Origin: Fluviicola sp.
GTDB taxonomy: Bacteria > Bacteroidota > Bacteroidia > Flavobacteriales_D > Crocinitomicaceae
Direction of reading: 5' to 3'
Assembly (NCBI RefSeq): GCF_029266855.1
Contig: NZ_JAQSWB010000005.1
Location: 124,001 to 188,000 of the forward strand
Length of the DNA: 64,000 nucleotides
In this document: piece by piece, positions 37,301-44,630 of the stretch
Layout of the letters: every line of letters starts with the position of its first letter
Position numbering within the stretch: position 1 is the stretch's first letter
The notes under the pieces: generated by a model
What the model was told of the DNA's origin: nothing
Databases searched by the model: none
Seen by the model: only the letters and a program-made list of their open reading frames with translations
Program-made: the position numbers and the translations under genes

Positions 37301-37756
37301 GATGCAGATGGCTGGACAACCCTTACAACCATGCCGAACAACTTGTTTACTTATACAGATCAGCCCACAACAACAGATGGTTTATACTACGTGGTAACTG
37401 TAAATGCGCCCGACACTTGTTCAACAACTACTAAAATGGCGCAGGACTTTAACACAACCAGGTCAAACCGAGATAACCGTCTGTCTACAGGACAACCGAA
37501 TTCAGTTTCGGAAATGCTGAACCAGGTTGTAAATATCTATCCGAATCCGGCAAACAGTACTCTGAATGTAGAGAATAGTTCCAGCCAGATGATCGAAGCA
37601 AGAATCCTGGATCAAACCGGCAGACTGATTTTGACTTCAACGCTGGTACCCGGTCAAACTAAAATTGACTGTGGAAAACTTGCCATGGGAGTTTATAATA
37701 TTGAATTGCATTCTCACGGGGCTAAAACACTGAAGCGCTTTGTGATAGAAAGATAA
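34364..37756 (+). CDS. T9SS-secreted SprB-repeat protein, paralogue 3
   Basis: 1130 residues. Signal peptide 1-18 (MKKLLTLIVVFVSTFSFS). The N-terminal ~380 residues resemble a beta-propeller (WNYIGSSTGIANATEVDIEI, VRKWNAASSSWQLVG, YVIAYIDGGKFYVKEYN). Two Ig-like segments with Cys follow, then four SprB-type repeats (from DCNQNTGGASV, TCYGATDGGIN, ACNTTNGQVT and SCSNDGQIQL). The shared fibronectin-like module (ICLVTVDSTTNTNLVVWEK), a shorter linker (AQDFNTTRSNRDNRLS) and a T9SS type-A domain (IYPNPANSTL ... KRFVIER) complete it. It is the most divergent of the trio but has the same domain order. Surface or extracellular location is expected. Confidence 0.83.
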   Translation: MKKLLTLIVVFVSTFSFSQGWNYIGSSTGIANATEVDIEITPNGILYAAYIDASNSNKITVRKWNAASSSWQLVGAAGIGDANVFDLQLIVLGETTPVVAAKTFYQTTYEFLEIYKFNGTTWTYQPIGPGGYNHIEHNYNYSLRGNASNDLFLTFYNIDDQSTGYSPENALITVNMTDQVLYGGASPNLEQTSFSGELSSYIDGSNAYVIHGEADMSDYIPLDISNNGAAYNGYTLDNSDGASKMLIEKNNGATAYSSVWSVPYSTFPLKFRSFNGTTFGTQANISTGSNVVDFDFDTYYNDAYVFYKTSSCFFKKVTNVATPVISTISSGTTLAPSSATSLETEVYGSVYVIAYIDGGKFYVKEYNQLANIEDYDLFAMCESSVFNNTASNSVYCLDPNFSQQGLTMTCVSQNVGVIPNSAISLSGAGTLNFSLNISNTNDVSSPTIVDLQFELFDNGISCGTQLIPITVNPKPVITFTNPVNAVCENANPINLNNWATPTGGTWTGSGIQNNTFYPSYPPGATVLMIYTKTNQYGCTSAASLPFEINQTPDLSVTTDTSDCNQNTGGASVTITNGQSPYSIYWSTGSTQSSVDDLAPGQYLVSVTDANGCLSTSTAMVGSSGLSQTGVPTGTTCYGATDGGINVTVSGGAAPLVYSWSNGASTQDITGLIGGPYELTITDAIGCISTATYVVQEPPQIMLNSVSLSQPACNTTNGQVTISLNGGTQPYTYTWFDAQGDTIGTDNPTLNNIGAGAYICNVTDANGCTFSYAGLVSNNFGPTLAIDTIIPSSCSNDGQIQLTVISGNPTDYLWTNGETTQNISNLAPGNYAVSVTGASGCITVLGGIVGSTLPDPIDICLVTVDSTTNTNLVVWEKPITAGIDHFNIYRETSQAGLYQLVGAVNYSDESVYNDLVASPNVRSWRYKVSSVDACGSESELSSNHKTIHLVISHGLGSDINLFWDSYEGFTYSNFVLKRHTDADGWTTLTTMPNNLFTYTDQPTTTDGLYYVVTVNAPDTCSTTTKMAQDFNTTRSNRDNRLSTGQPNSVSEMLNQVVNIYPNPANSTLNVENSSSQMIEARILDQTGRLILTSTLVPGQTKIDCGKLAMGVYNIELHSHGAKTLKRFVIER

Positions 37757-37766
37757 AGAGAACATT

Positions 37767-37793
37767 AAAAGGGAGTTAAAAGCTCCCTTTTTT
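37767..37793 (+). terminator. intrinsic terminator after SprB paralogue 3
   Basis: AAAAGGGAG (37767-37775) / CTCCCTTTT (37783-37791) with a 7-base loop and a terminal T-run. Confidence 0.9.
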
Positions 37794-37877
37794 AATCACA
37801 AATCTTTGTCAATAAGTTTGATTCTTCCGCCGTGTAACAGATTTGAGAAAGAAGTACTTTAATAGAAATACTTCAGC

Positions 37878-39203
37878 ATGGCTAAAAAGAATAAACTATT
37901 CGTATTAGATACTTCTGTACTATTACATGACCACGACGCTATCATGCACTTCGAAAGACATGACGTTGCAATTCCAATTACAGTTTTGGAAGAATTAGAC
38001 AAATTCAAGATCGGAAATGATACCAAAAATTTCTCAGCCCGTGAAGTAATTCGTTTTATTGATAGAATATCAGCAAACGGAGGTTTACAGCAATGGATCA
38101 CCCTCGGACCAAACCTGGGTGCATTTAAAGTACTCCTCGATTCACAGCCTAAAGGTGTAGATGCGGAAACAGTTTACGGTGTTGGGAAAAATGATCACAA
38201 GATCATCAATGCAACATTAGCTGTAAAAGAGCAGGAACCCAAGAAGGAAGTAATCCTTGTTACAAAAGACATCAACTTAAGAATCAAAGCCAAAGCGCTG
38301 GGAATTCTTGCGGAAGATTACGAAACAGGAAAAGTACACTCCAACGAACTGGAACAGACCTCGAGCTCAACTATTGAAGGTGTTGAATCCGAAACTATCA
38401 AGCAGTTGTTCCTAAAAGGAACCATTGATGAAGAAGGCATCCTCGGAAACCAGAAAGTTGCAAACGGATACTACATCCTGAAAAACGGAAAAAGTTCAGG
38501 CCTGGCTTACTTTGATCCGCATACGGATACATTGCAGCGCGTGGAAAAAGAATATACTTCCGGGATCAAACCGAAAAATGCAGAACAGGCTTTTGCGATC
38601 AATGCGCTAATGAACAACAACATTAAGCTGGTTGCCCTACAAGGTGTTGCCGGAACCGGAAAAACCTTACTTGCGTTGGCTGCGGCATTGGAACAGCACA
38701 AGCTTTTCCAGCAAATCATTTTGGCCCGGCCACTTGTTCCCCTGTCGAATAAAGAAATCGGGTTTCTTCCCGGTGACGCAAAAGATAAGATCGGGCCCTA
38801 CATGGAACCGCTTTGGGATAATTTAAAGTTTATTAAATCGCAATTCGGAGAAAATGAAAAACGCCACAAACACATTGTGGAGATGGAAGAAAGCGGGCGA
38901 ATCCTGATCACTCCTCTTGCCTTTATACGCGGCAGAAGTTTATCGAATATTCTCTTTATTGTGGATGAAGCGCAAAACCTGACTCCGCACGAAGTAAAAA
39001 CGATCATTACCCGCGCAGGTGAAGGAACCAAGATCGTCTTTACCGGTGATGTTCACCAGATTGATACTCCTTACCTGGACGAAAACAGTAATGGGCTGGC
39101 ATACCTAATTGATCGCTTAAAGGGTCAGAACCTGTTTGCACATGTCCGTTTGGAAAAAGGAGAGCGCTCTGAACTGGCAAATCTGGCGAACGAGCTTTTA
39201 TAA
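37878..39203 (+). CDS. PIN-domain PhoH-like ATPase (PhoH2 type)
   Basis: 441 residues, the usual size of PIN-PhoH fusions. The N-terminal PIN domain (about 1-150) starts FVLDTSVLLHD with the first acidic residue, has VLEELDKFK and LVTKDINLRIKA; the C-terminal PhoH ATPase has Walker A GVAGTGKTLLAL, the conserved ARPLVPLSNKEIGFLPG segment and Walker B FIVDEAQNLTPHE. Family members combine RNase and RNA helicase-like activity; the physiological RNA target is unknown. It lies between terminators on the left and a secreted-protein gene 37 bases downstream. Cytoplasmic. Confidence 0.95.
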   Translation: MAKKNKLFVLDTSVLLHDHDAIMHFERHDVAIPITVLEELDKFKIGNDTKNFSAREVIRFIDRISANGGLQQWITLGPNLGAFKVLLDSQPKGVDAETVYGVGKNDHKIINATLAVKEQEPKKEVILVTKDINLRIKAKALGILAEDYETGKVHSNELEQTSSSTIEGVESETIKQLFLKGTIDEEGILGNQKVANGYYILKNGKSSGLAYFDPHTDTLQRVEKEYTSGIKPKNAEQAFAINALMNNNIKLVALQGVAGTGKTLLALAAALEQHKLFQQIILARPLVPLSNKEIGFLPGDAKDKIGPYMEPLWDNLKFIKSQFGENEKRHKHIVEMEESGRILITPLAFIRGRSLSNILFIVDEAQNLTPHEVKTIITRAGEGTKIVFTGDVHQIDTPYLDENSNGLAYLIDRLKGQNLFAHVRLEKGERSELANLANELL

Positions 39204-39240
39204 AACAGGAAAAAAATGTAATTTAAGACCCAAAAAACAC

Positions 39241-39846
39241 ATGAAAAAGTTCAAATTAAGCCTACTCTTTCTTCTTGGAGCCACTTTAAGCTCCAATGCT
39301 CAGAAAATTCGCACTGAATCCGGTGATCTTTCTTTTTTGAAAGGACAAACGGAACTCAATATCAAATACGACTTTTCTGATTTTCAGGTGGGAGGATTCT
39401 CCAGTGAATCCGAATACAAAAATAAGAAGATCAAAGAGTACAACGAAAAAGAAGCTGGAAGGGGTGATACCTGGGAGAACTCTTGGGAACGCGATAAAAA
39501 AGATCGCTTTCCGAATAAATTCGAAGAATTGTTCGATAAAGGACTAACCGGGAAAATTCATGCTGCTCAAAACAATGAGAAAGCAACATATACACTCATT
39601 GTAAAAACAACCTTTATTGAACCCGGATTTAATATAGGAGTTATGCGTCGAAGCGCTGCTGTTGCCTTTGAATATATTTTCGTTGAATCAGGGGATGAAT
39701 CAAAAGTCATGGCTAAATTAAAGCAGCCGGATGTACCTGGTTCGCAATTTGGCGGATATGACTACGATACCGGTGCCCGCATCTCTGAATCATATGCCAA
39801 AGGAGCAAAAATGCTCGCTGCATACATGCTGAAGAACATGAAATAA
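39241..39846 (+). CDS. secreted protein of unknown function
   Basis: 201 residues from the ATG at 39241, which opens a signal peptide (MKKFKLSLLFLLGATLSSNA, then Q). The frame extends upstream into the PhoH gene but that part is not signal-like. The mature part is rich in charged residues (EYKNKKIKEYNEKEAGRGD, SWERDKKDRFPNKFEELFD) followed by a beta-rich core (ATYTLIVKTTFIEPGFNIG, AVAFEYIFVES) and a glycine-rich turn (GSQFGGYDYDTGARISESY). I do not recognise a named domain; it looks like a conserved small envelope protein of Bacteroidota. Three tandem 22-bp repeats and a terminator follow. Confidence 0.75.
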   Translation: MKKFKLSLLFLLGATLSSNAQKIRTESGDLSFLKGQTELNIKYDFSDFQVGGFSSESEYKNKKIKEYNEKEAGRGDTWENSWERDKKDRFPNKFEELFDKGLTGKIHAAQNNEKATYTLIVKTTFIEPGFNIGVMRRSAAVAFEYIFVESGDESKVMAKLKQPDVPGSQFGGYDYDTGARISESYAKGAKMLAAYMLKNMK

Positions 39847-39850
39847 GAGA

Positions 39851-39916
39851 AAGCACCGCTTTCGATGAAACAAAGCACCGCCTTCGATAGAATTAAGCAA
39901 AGCTTTCCGATAAAAC
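39851..39916. repeat. three tandem 22-bp imperfect repeats
   Basis: Units at 39851-39872, 39873-39894 and 39895-39916 abut exactly. Each begins AAGCA and has a GC(C)TTTCGAT-type core (AAGCACCGCTTTCGATGAAA, AAGCACCGCCTTCGATAGAA, AAGCAAAGCTTTCCGATAAA). They fill the space between a stop codon and a terminator. Confidence 0.75.
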
Positions 39917-39950
39917 AAAATGCCTCTTTCCAAAAGATTGGGGCATTTTT
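39917..39950 (+). terminator. intrinsic terminator
   Basis: AAAATGCC (39917-39924) / GGCATTTT (39942-39949) plus a following T; the loop can form extra G-C pairs. Confidence 0.8.
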
Positions 39951-39996
39951 CATTTAATCAATTTGCGTAAATTCACCATACCAATTTCATTCAATT

Positions 39997-40698
39997 ATGA
40001 GCACGTTTCGCAGCGATTTATCCAATACTGATTTCCCCCTTTCCGATCGCATTTCAGCAAGAACAATTCGGGGCTCCGTTTTGGAATTTATTCAAAAGGA
40101 AAACCCAGGGTTTAATGAAAACTGTCATTTATCTATCGGGGAACTGAACAATTACCGGGAAAAATACTTGTCGGGAATGATGCAGGAGCAACTAGGCGAA
40201 TTATCAAACCTGGATAAAACAGTCCTGGAGTCTTTGAACGAAAAAAAACTGCTTTCCGATCAATTGGAAGACCAGGCTTCAGCAGACACATTCGGCCAGA
40301 GAATAGCAGATAAGGTTGCAACCTTTGGCGGAAGCTGGACGTTCATCATCTCTTTCATGACCTTTTTGCTGATCTGGATCGCATTCAACGCATTTGTTTT
40401 ACTCAACAAAGGATTTGATCCCTATCCCTTCATCCTTTTAAACCTCATTTTGTCGTGTTTGGCAGCACTTCAGGCCCCCGTTATTATGATGAGCCAGAAC
40501 AGGCAGGAAGAGAAGGACAGGGAGCGTGCAAAGAAGGATTACATGATCAACCTGAAATCAGAGGTTGAAATCCGCTTGCTTCACGATAAAATAGATCACC
40601 TCATCATCCATCAGCAGCAGGAATTGCTGGAAATGCAAAAAATCCAGCTGGATACCATGAAGGATCTACTCCTGAAACATAAAGATTCAAAAGAATGA
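39997..40698 (+). CDS. DUF1003 domain membrane protein
   Basis: 233 residues. The DUF1003 core occupies about residues 95-205: FGQRIADKVATFGGSWTFII, a first helix (ISFMTFLLIWIAFNAFVLL), YPFILLNLILSCLAALQAPV and IMMSQNRQEEKDRERAKKDY, then an EIRLLHDKIDHLI helix. Two membrane spans with both ends predicted cytoplasmic. The N-terminal ~90 residues are a polar domain (HLSIGELNNYREKYLSG). Function is unknown; the family is often induced or associated with envelope functions in annotation only. The stop overlaps the next gene by four bases (ATGA), so the two are translationally coupled. Confidence 0.92.
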   Translation: MSTFRSDLSNTDFPLSDRISARTIRGSVLEFIQKENPGFNENCHLSIGELNNYREKYLSGMMQEQLGELSNLDKTVLESLNEKKLLSDQLEDQASADTFGQRIADKVATFGGSWTFIISFMTFLLIWIAFNAFVLLNKGFDPYPFILLNLILSCLAALQAPVIMMSQNRQEEKDRERAKKDYMINLKSEVEIRLLHDKIDHLIIHQQQELLEMQKIQLDTMKDLLLKHKDSKE

Positions 40699-41888
40699 TT
40701 CCTTCCCGCTTCTATTATCCTTCCCCCGGTTTTTCTATTTACTGGAAATCCGGAAACGGGAAGAAACTGGCCAAAAAACTGACGGGAAGTTTTCCTGGAA
40801 AAGGAGAAATCGAACAATTTATTCCGCGGCTCTTTGAAACCGATCACTTCGCGGACCAGGTAATCCGCGAAGTTTACCAGGCGCATGGCTTTAAACAAGC
40901 AGATGCATGGATTGAAGCATTGCTGACGGGTGAAACACCGGTAGCTTGTCCCGAAAGCCTGCTTACCCTGGTCAATCAGGTCAAAACAGTTCCAGCCTGG
41001 CTAAATCCTAAATTAGCGGAGGCTGGGGCACGGCTGTGCAGACGTTCTGGTCCACTGGGATTGATGGTCCTGCGAAATTATTGTTTAATGGGCGGTTACG
41101 AATCTTCTGCCATCAATAAACCTTTGATCTTCACCGGAGCACTAAAAAAGGGAGCCGCCAAACGACTGACGGAAACTACCGAATTCTGGATAAAAATCAT
41201 TGGTAAAAACGCAATTACACAAGCGGAAAATGGTCTGAAGGAATGTTTAAAAGTAAGGCTCATGCATGCCTACGCTCGTGTAAGCATCAAGGATGCGGGA
41301 GAATGGAAATCCGGGGAGTGGGGAGAACCTTTGAACCAGTGGGATATGGTGGCAACCAACTTGGGTTTTTCCATCATTTATCTGGATGGCCTGCGCAAAC
41401 TGGGCTTAAAGATCCGCGAAGAAGAAATTCAGGGACTCTTTCATTTTTGGAAATATGTCGGTTACTTACTCGGAATTCCGGCTGATTATTTACCTGACAA
41501 TGAACCGGATGCCATTCGTGCAATTTATGCCTGGACCATTACGCAATCACCTGCTGATTCCGATACCATTTCTCTGGCGAAAGCCTTATTGGAAGAGCCG
41601 CTATATGCAGATTTTCCTAAGAAACGCTGGCAGAAAAAACTGGTGCTGAAACTGCATCTTTCCTACAATCATTACTTTTTGGGGAAGGCTTCCTGTAAAA
41701 CAATGCAGCTACCAAATACTGTTTTTAAAGTCTATCCCTTCCTGGTTACCTTCTTCGTCCGGATCGGTCAGTTGTGGGTTCACCGCTCAGAAGCAACCTA
41801 TCAGAGATCCCTTCGTAAAAACAGACAAGTCCAGGAGAAGATCGTAAACATGTTCCTTAGCAGTTATGGAAGAGATACGATTAAGTAA
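40695..41888 (+). CDS. MpaB/Lcp-like (DUF2236) oxygenase family protein
   Basis: 397 residues. It fits the DUF2236 family, which includes fungal MpaB and the rubber oxygenase Lcp, haem b-dependent enzymes cleaving isoprenoid chains. Family-like features: PAWLNPKLAEAGARLCRR, a YCLMGGYESSAINKPLIFTG segment, TEFWIKIIG, CLKVRLMHAYARV (His region proposed to bind haem), PLNQWDMVATNLGFS and HFWKYVGYLLGIPADYLP. No signal peptide is seen, so it is probably cytoplasmic or peripheral. Coupled to the upstream DUF1003 gene. Substrate unknown; haem binding is family-based inference. Confidence 0.85.
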   Translation: MIPSRFYYPSPGFSIYWKSGNGKKLAKKLTGSFPGKGEIEQFIPRLFETDHFADQVIREVYQAHGFKQADAWIEALLTGETPVACPESLLTLVNQVKTVPAWLNPKLAEAGARLCRRSGPLGLMVLRNYCLMGGYESSAINKPLIFTGALKKGAAKRLTETTEFWIKIIGKNAITQAENGLKECLKVRLMHAYARVSIKDAGEWKSGEWGEPLNQWDMVATNLGFSIIYLDGLRKLGLKIREEEIQGLFHFWKYVGYLLGIPADYLPDNEPDAIRAIYAWTITQSPADSDTISLAKALLEEPLYADFPKKRWQKKLVLKLHLSYNHYFLGKASCKTMQLPNTVFKVYPFLVTFFVRIGQLWVHRSEATYQRSLRKNRQVQEKIVNMFLSSYGRDTIK

Positions 41889-41924
41889 ATTGCTTTCCTG
41901 ACTATTTCGTATTTCATTCTTTCT

Positions 41925-41932
41925 TAACTTTG
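41925..41932 (+). promoter_or_regulatory. -7 promoter element of the membrane protein gene
   Basis: TAACTTTG, exact TAnnTTTG, 25 bases before the GTG at 41958; it supports the GTG start. Confidence 0.4.
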
Positions 41933-41957
41933 AACTTTATACCTCATATTTCCACTC

Positions 41958-42761
41958 GTGCAGAAACCTAAGGCGCTTTCCAAACCTAACAAAAAAGCTA
42001 AACGCATTAAAAAACTTAAGTCAAAACCTCCGTTTAAAGTTAATCCTTACATATTGAGAGTGTTTTACATTCTGATCGGTCCGGTAATTACTTATCCGAT
42101 CCTGGACGAAGAGGGACCTTTACGCTTTATAGGATTGAGTTTGTTGTTTTCAGGATATCACCTGTTCATGCTTTTGTTTATTGATCTGCTTCCGCTGTAT
42201 ATCGGGTATTTACAATCCGAAAGTCCTGAAAAAGAAATGAGCTCCAGGGACCTGAAAGTTACCCGCTTTTTCTCGCTCTCATTCTTTGTAATTCTCGGAT
42301 GCTTTCTCGGATCAATCAAAATTCTCGATCATACCGTTCACGGAATGCCGGTATTTTGGGGCTGTATCGGAAGTGGAATGATTATCGGAACCGCTTTGGT
42401 CATCCGGTCAATCAAAAAGCCTTTTTCGTTTATTTCTACAGATAATGTGAATGGTTTCGGAATCGGATTTCCTTTGGGAACAGCCATGTTATTTTGCTCA
42501 CTGGTCTTTATTCCCAACCGGTATATTCCTGTCAAATCGATTGAAAACAAAGTGGTAAGTGTTTCTGAGAAAAGTATCGGAAGCAGTAGCAGAGCGGGTC
42601 GCTCAGATCCTCATTTCCTTTTTTTAAAAACTGATGATGGAACCACCGAACGCTTCACTATTCCGGAGGCTGTTTATGACCAAATCCAGGATTCCGCTGT
42701 TTGTAACATGCATCAGGGAATTTTCGGGCTTTATTACATTGATAAAATCCATGGTCTCTGA
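41958..42761 (+). CDS. membrane protein of unknown function, GTG start
   Basis: 267 residues from GTG at 41958. The N-terminus is strongly basic (QKPKALSKPNKKAKRIKKLK). Four to five hydrophobic helices follow (YILRVFYILIGPVITYPIL, FIGLSLLFSGYHLFMLLFI, FFSLSFFVILGCFLGSI, FWGCIGSGMIIGTALVI, FPLGTAMLFCSLVFIP) and then a soluble C-terminal tail of about 70 residues. I recognise no domain. No ATG gives a sensible N-terminus. It is convergent with the ClC gene, with 33 bases between stop codons. Confidence 0.75.
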   Translation: MQKPKALSKPNKKAKRIKKLKSKPPFKVNPYILRVFYILIGPVITYPILDEEGPLRFIGLSLLFSGYHLFMLLFIDLLPLYIGYLQSESPEKEMSSRDLKVTRFFSLSFFVILGCFLGSIKILDHTVHGMPVFWGCIGSGMIIGTALVIRSIKKPFSFISTDNVNGFGIGFPLGTAMLFCSLVFIPNRYIPVKSIENKVVSVSEKSIGSSSRAGRSDPHFLFLKTDDGTTERFTIPEAVYDQIQDSAVCNMHQGIFGLYYIDKIHGL

Positions 42762-42794
42762 AACAGTCGGGGCTGATCCCGGAAAAGTTCCATG

Positions 42795-44069
42795 TTATTT
42801 CGCCGCGGAACTATTCATTCCGAAAGTATATACATTATAAGGAAGAATAAATCGTGCTATCCGCTGTCCCAAAAAACTGCTAACCAAAACAGGAAGAAAA
42901 AGTACGTAACCGTTCGGAACCAGGTTACACACCAAAACCAAGGCGGTAAAAGGGGCAGAAATAGCTGAAGAAAGCGTTGCGGCAATCCCTGCCAACGCAA
43001 AATTCAGCGGAATGAGTTCGATATGAAATACCTGGTTGCAGATCAAGGCAAAGAATAAGCCAAGTACTGCACCAACAACAATGCTCGGAGCGAATACTCC
43101 CCCATCCCCTCCAGCTCCTAAAGTTAGCGCGGCAACCAACGGTTTGATCACGATCAATAAGCCAAGAATTAAAAGGGAAACGGGTTCTTTATCCAATACC
43201 TGTTGAATCAGCTCGATCAATCCGTGGTAACTGTCCCCATAAAGAAAGCGTAAAAACAAAATAGCAGTTCCAACCAGCAACGCACCCAGGTTCACACGCA
43301 GAAAATTATTCGGGATCCTGGCAAAAAAGTCTTTGATCCGGATCACCAACACAGTGAAATACACTGAAAGCAGTGCTCCGAATAAACTTAGGATCATAAA
43401 AAACGGCAAAGCTTTCCAGGTCCAATCCTGAACTTCAAACGGCAATAAAGGCTTGCTGTCTACCACCAGTATTAAGATCCAGCTTACTAAAGCAGCTGCA
43501 ATACAAGCGATCAAAAGGGACTTGTTTATTTTACGTGCAATTACTTCCAAAGCAAAAAACAAACCCACAAGCGGACTCCCGAATAAAACTCCCACACCGG
43601 CAACAACTCCAGCACTCACCAATTCGCGTTTGTACATCTTGGCTGAAAAATCGCGCTTGTACGCTTCATTACCAACCGTAGCCGTCGCAACAACAGTAGA
43701 AACTTCAATTCCTGTCGAACCGCCGCTCACAACCGTTAAAAACCCGTTGAGCAAATGAGAGGGAACCTTGAATAAGGGCAAATGATCTTTTCGCTGGTCC
43801 AGGGTTTTATAAATCTCTGTAATTCCTTTGTTTTTCCGATTCTGAAAAAGGTATTTGCGTAAAAAATAGATGGTGGTAATTCCACAACTGGGTAAAATAA
43901 GGAACCACATCACATTCTGACTACCTGCCTGTTTAAATAATTGGTGCTGAACCAACTCTGTCAGAAGTTTCAAAACGTAAGCCAAAATACAACAAACCAA
44001 AGCAGTTAACATCGAGACTACCACCAGTTTGATATCGTTATACCAAATTATCTTTTTCCGTTCCGTCAT
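42795..44069 (-). CDS. ClC-family chloride channel/antiporter
   Basis: 424 residues from the ATG at 44069. A longer in-frame start at 44147 would put the intergenic CGCAGA repeat inside the protein, so it is rejected. About 10-11 hydrophobic helices. Recognisable ClC landmarks: SHLLNGFLTVVSGGSTGIEV, corresponding to the GREGP region with the gating Glu kept (TGIEVST), and GAGGDGGVFAPSIVVGAVLG, a strong match to the GGxFxP motif. The GSGIP-like position is divergent (NKGITEIYK). Inner membrane. The retained Glu allows H+/Cl- exchange, but transport mode cannot be decided from sequence. Confidence 0.9.
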   Translation of the reverse strand: MTERKKIIWYNDIKLVVVSMLTALVCCILAYVLKLLTELVQHQLFKQAGSQNVMWFLILPSCGITTIYFLRKYLFQNRKNKGITEIYKTLDQRKDHLPLFKVPSHLLNGFLTVVSGGSTGIEVSTVVATATVGNEAYKRDFSAKMYKRELVSAGVVAGVGVLFGSPLVGLFFALEVIARKINKSLLIACIAAALVSWILILVVDSKPLLPFEVQDWTWKALPFFMILSLFGALLSVYFTVLVIRIKDFFARIPNNFLRVNLGALLVGTAILFLRFLYGDSYHGLIELIQQVLDKEPVSLLILGLLIVIKPLVAALTLGAGGDGGVFAPSIVVGAVLGLFFALICNQVFHIELIPLNFALAGIAATLSSAISAPFTALVLVCNLVPNGYVLFLPVLVSSFLGQRIARFILPYNVYTFGMNSSAAK

Positions 44070-44090
44070 GCCCGTAAACTTAATTGAAAA

Positions 44091-44123
44091 CTCCCGCAGA
44101 TTTCGCAGAAGACGCAGATTTTT
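44091..44123. repeat. left inverted-repeat arm of the GxxExxY unit
   Basis: CTCCCGCAGATTTCGCAGAA then GACGCAGATTTTT. It pairs with the reverse complement of 44631-44663 at 29 of 33 positions. Internally it holds three spaced CGCAGA words (at about 44096, 44105 and 44113), so the arm is itself a short repeat array. Confidence 0.85.
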
Positions 44124-44218
44124 ATTTTCAAAAACGAGCAACACCAAGTCTTCTTACAATATAAGATAAGTAAAAAACACTTAATAATCAACATATTAGT
44201 TAGTTGCATTTTGAAAAT
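44124..44218. repeat. internal inverted repeat in the leader of the GxxExxY gene
   Basis: ATTTTCAAAAACGAGCAAC (44124-44142) and GTTGCATTTTGAAAAT (44203-44218) are inverted relative to each other (outer 10 bp exact, then GCAAC/GTTGC). The sequence between is A/T-rich. It could form a long-range stem upstream of the start codon. Confidence 0.5.
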
Positions 44219-44238
44219 CTTCATTCTAAATTTAGATT

Positions 44239-44616
44239 ATGACTGAAAATGAAATAAGCTACGAAATTCGAAAAGCAATCTATGAGGTTTATAATGAAAC
44301 CGGACCCGGATTATTAGAATCTATGTACGAATATGCGCTAAAGTATGAACTTGAATCTGCCGGATTGAATGTAAAATCGCAAGTTGCTCTACCGGCAAAA
44401 TATAAAGGCCGCACTCTCCCCGCAAATTATCGAATTGATTTGCTTGTAGAAGACAAGGTCCTTATTGAGTTGAAATCCGTCGATGAACTGAATTCAACTC
44501 ACCATAAACAAGTGATCACATACCTGAAGCTTTCGAATTTAAAATTGGGAATTCTGGTTAATTTCAATACCGACTACTTAAACAGTAATATTATTAGAAA
44601 AGTCAATAAGCTATAG
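44239..44616 (+). CDS. GxxExxY family protein (predicted PD-(D/E)XK fold)
   Basis: 125 residues. The name-giving motif is GLLESMY (G-x-x-E-x-x-Y) within NETGPGLLESMYEYAL. Downstream lie a conserved YRIDLLVEDKVLIELKSV strand-turn-strand with the Asp...Glu-x-Lys arrangement of PD-(D/E)XK enzymes (D73/E81xK83 by eye), HHKQVITYLKLS and a closing LGILVNFN. Length is normal. The fold is nuclease-like and acidic/Lys residues are kept, but biochemical activity is not established for the family as far as I know. The gene sits alone inside 33-bp inverted repeats, between a leftward ClC gene and a leftward ankyrin gene. Confidence 0.92.
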   Translation: MTENEISYEIRKAIYEVYNETGPGLLESMYEYALKYELESAGLNVKSQVALPAKYKGRTLPANYRIDLLVEDKVLIELKSVDELNSTHHKQVITYLKLSNLKLGILVNFNTDYLNSNIIRKVNKL

Positions 44617-44630
44617 CATTGCAAGTCTCC

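Noticed and set aside
44070-44147. Longer N-terminus for the ClC protein
   Set aside because: It is translated repeat sequence and absent from the expected family start.
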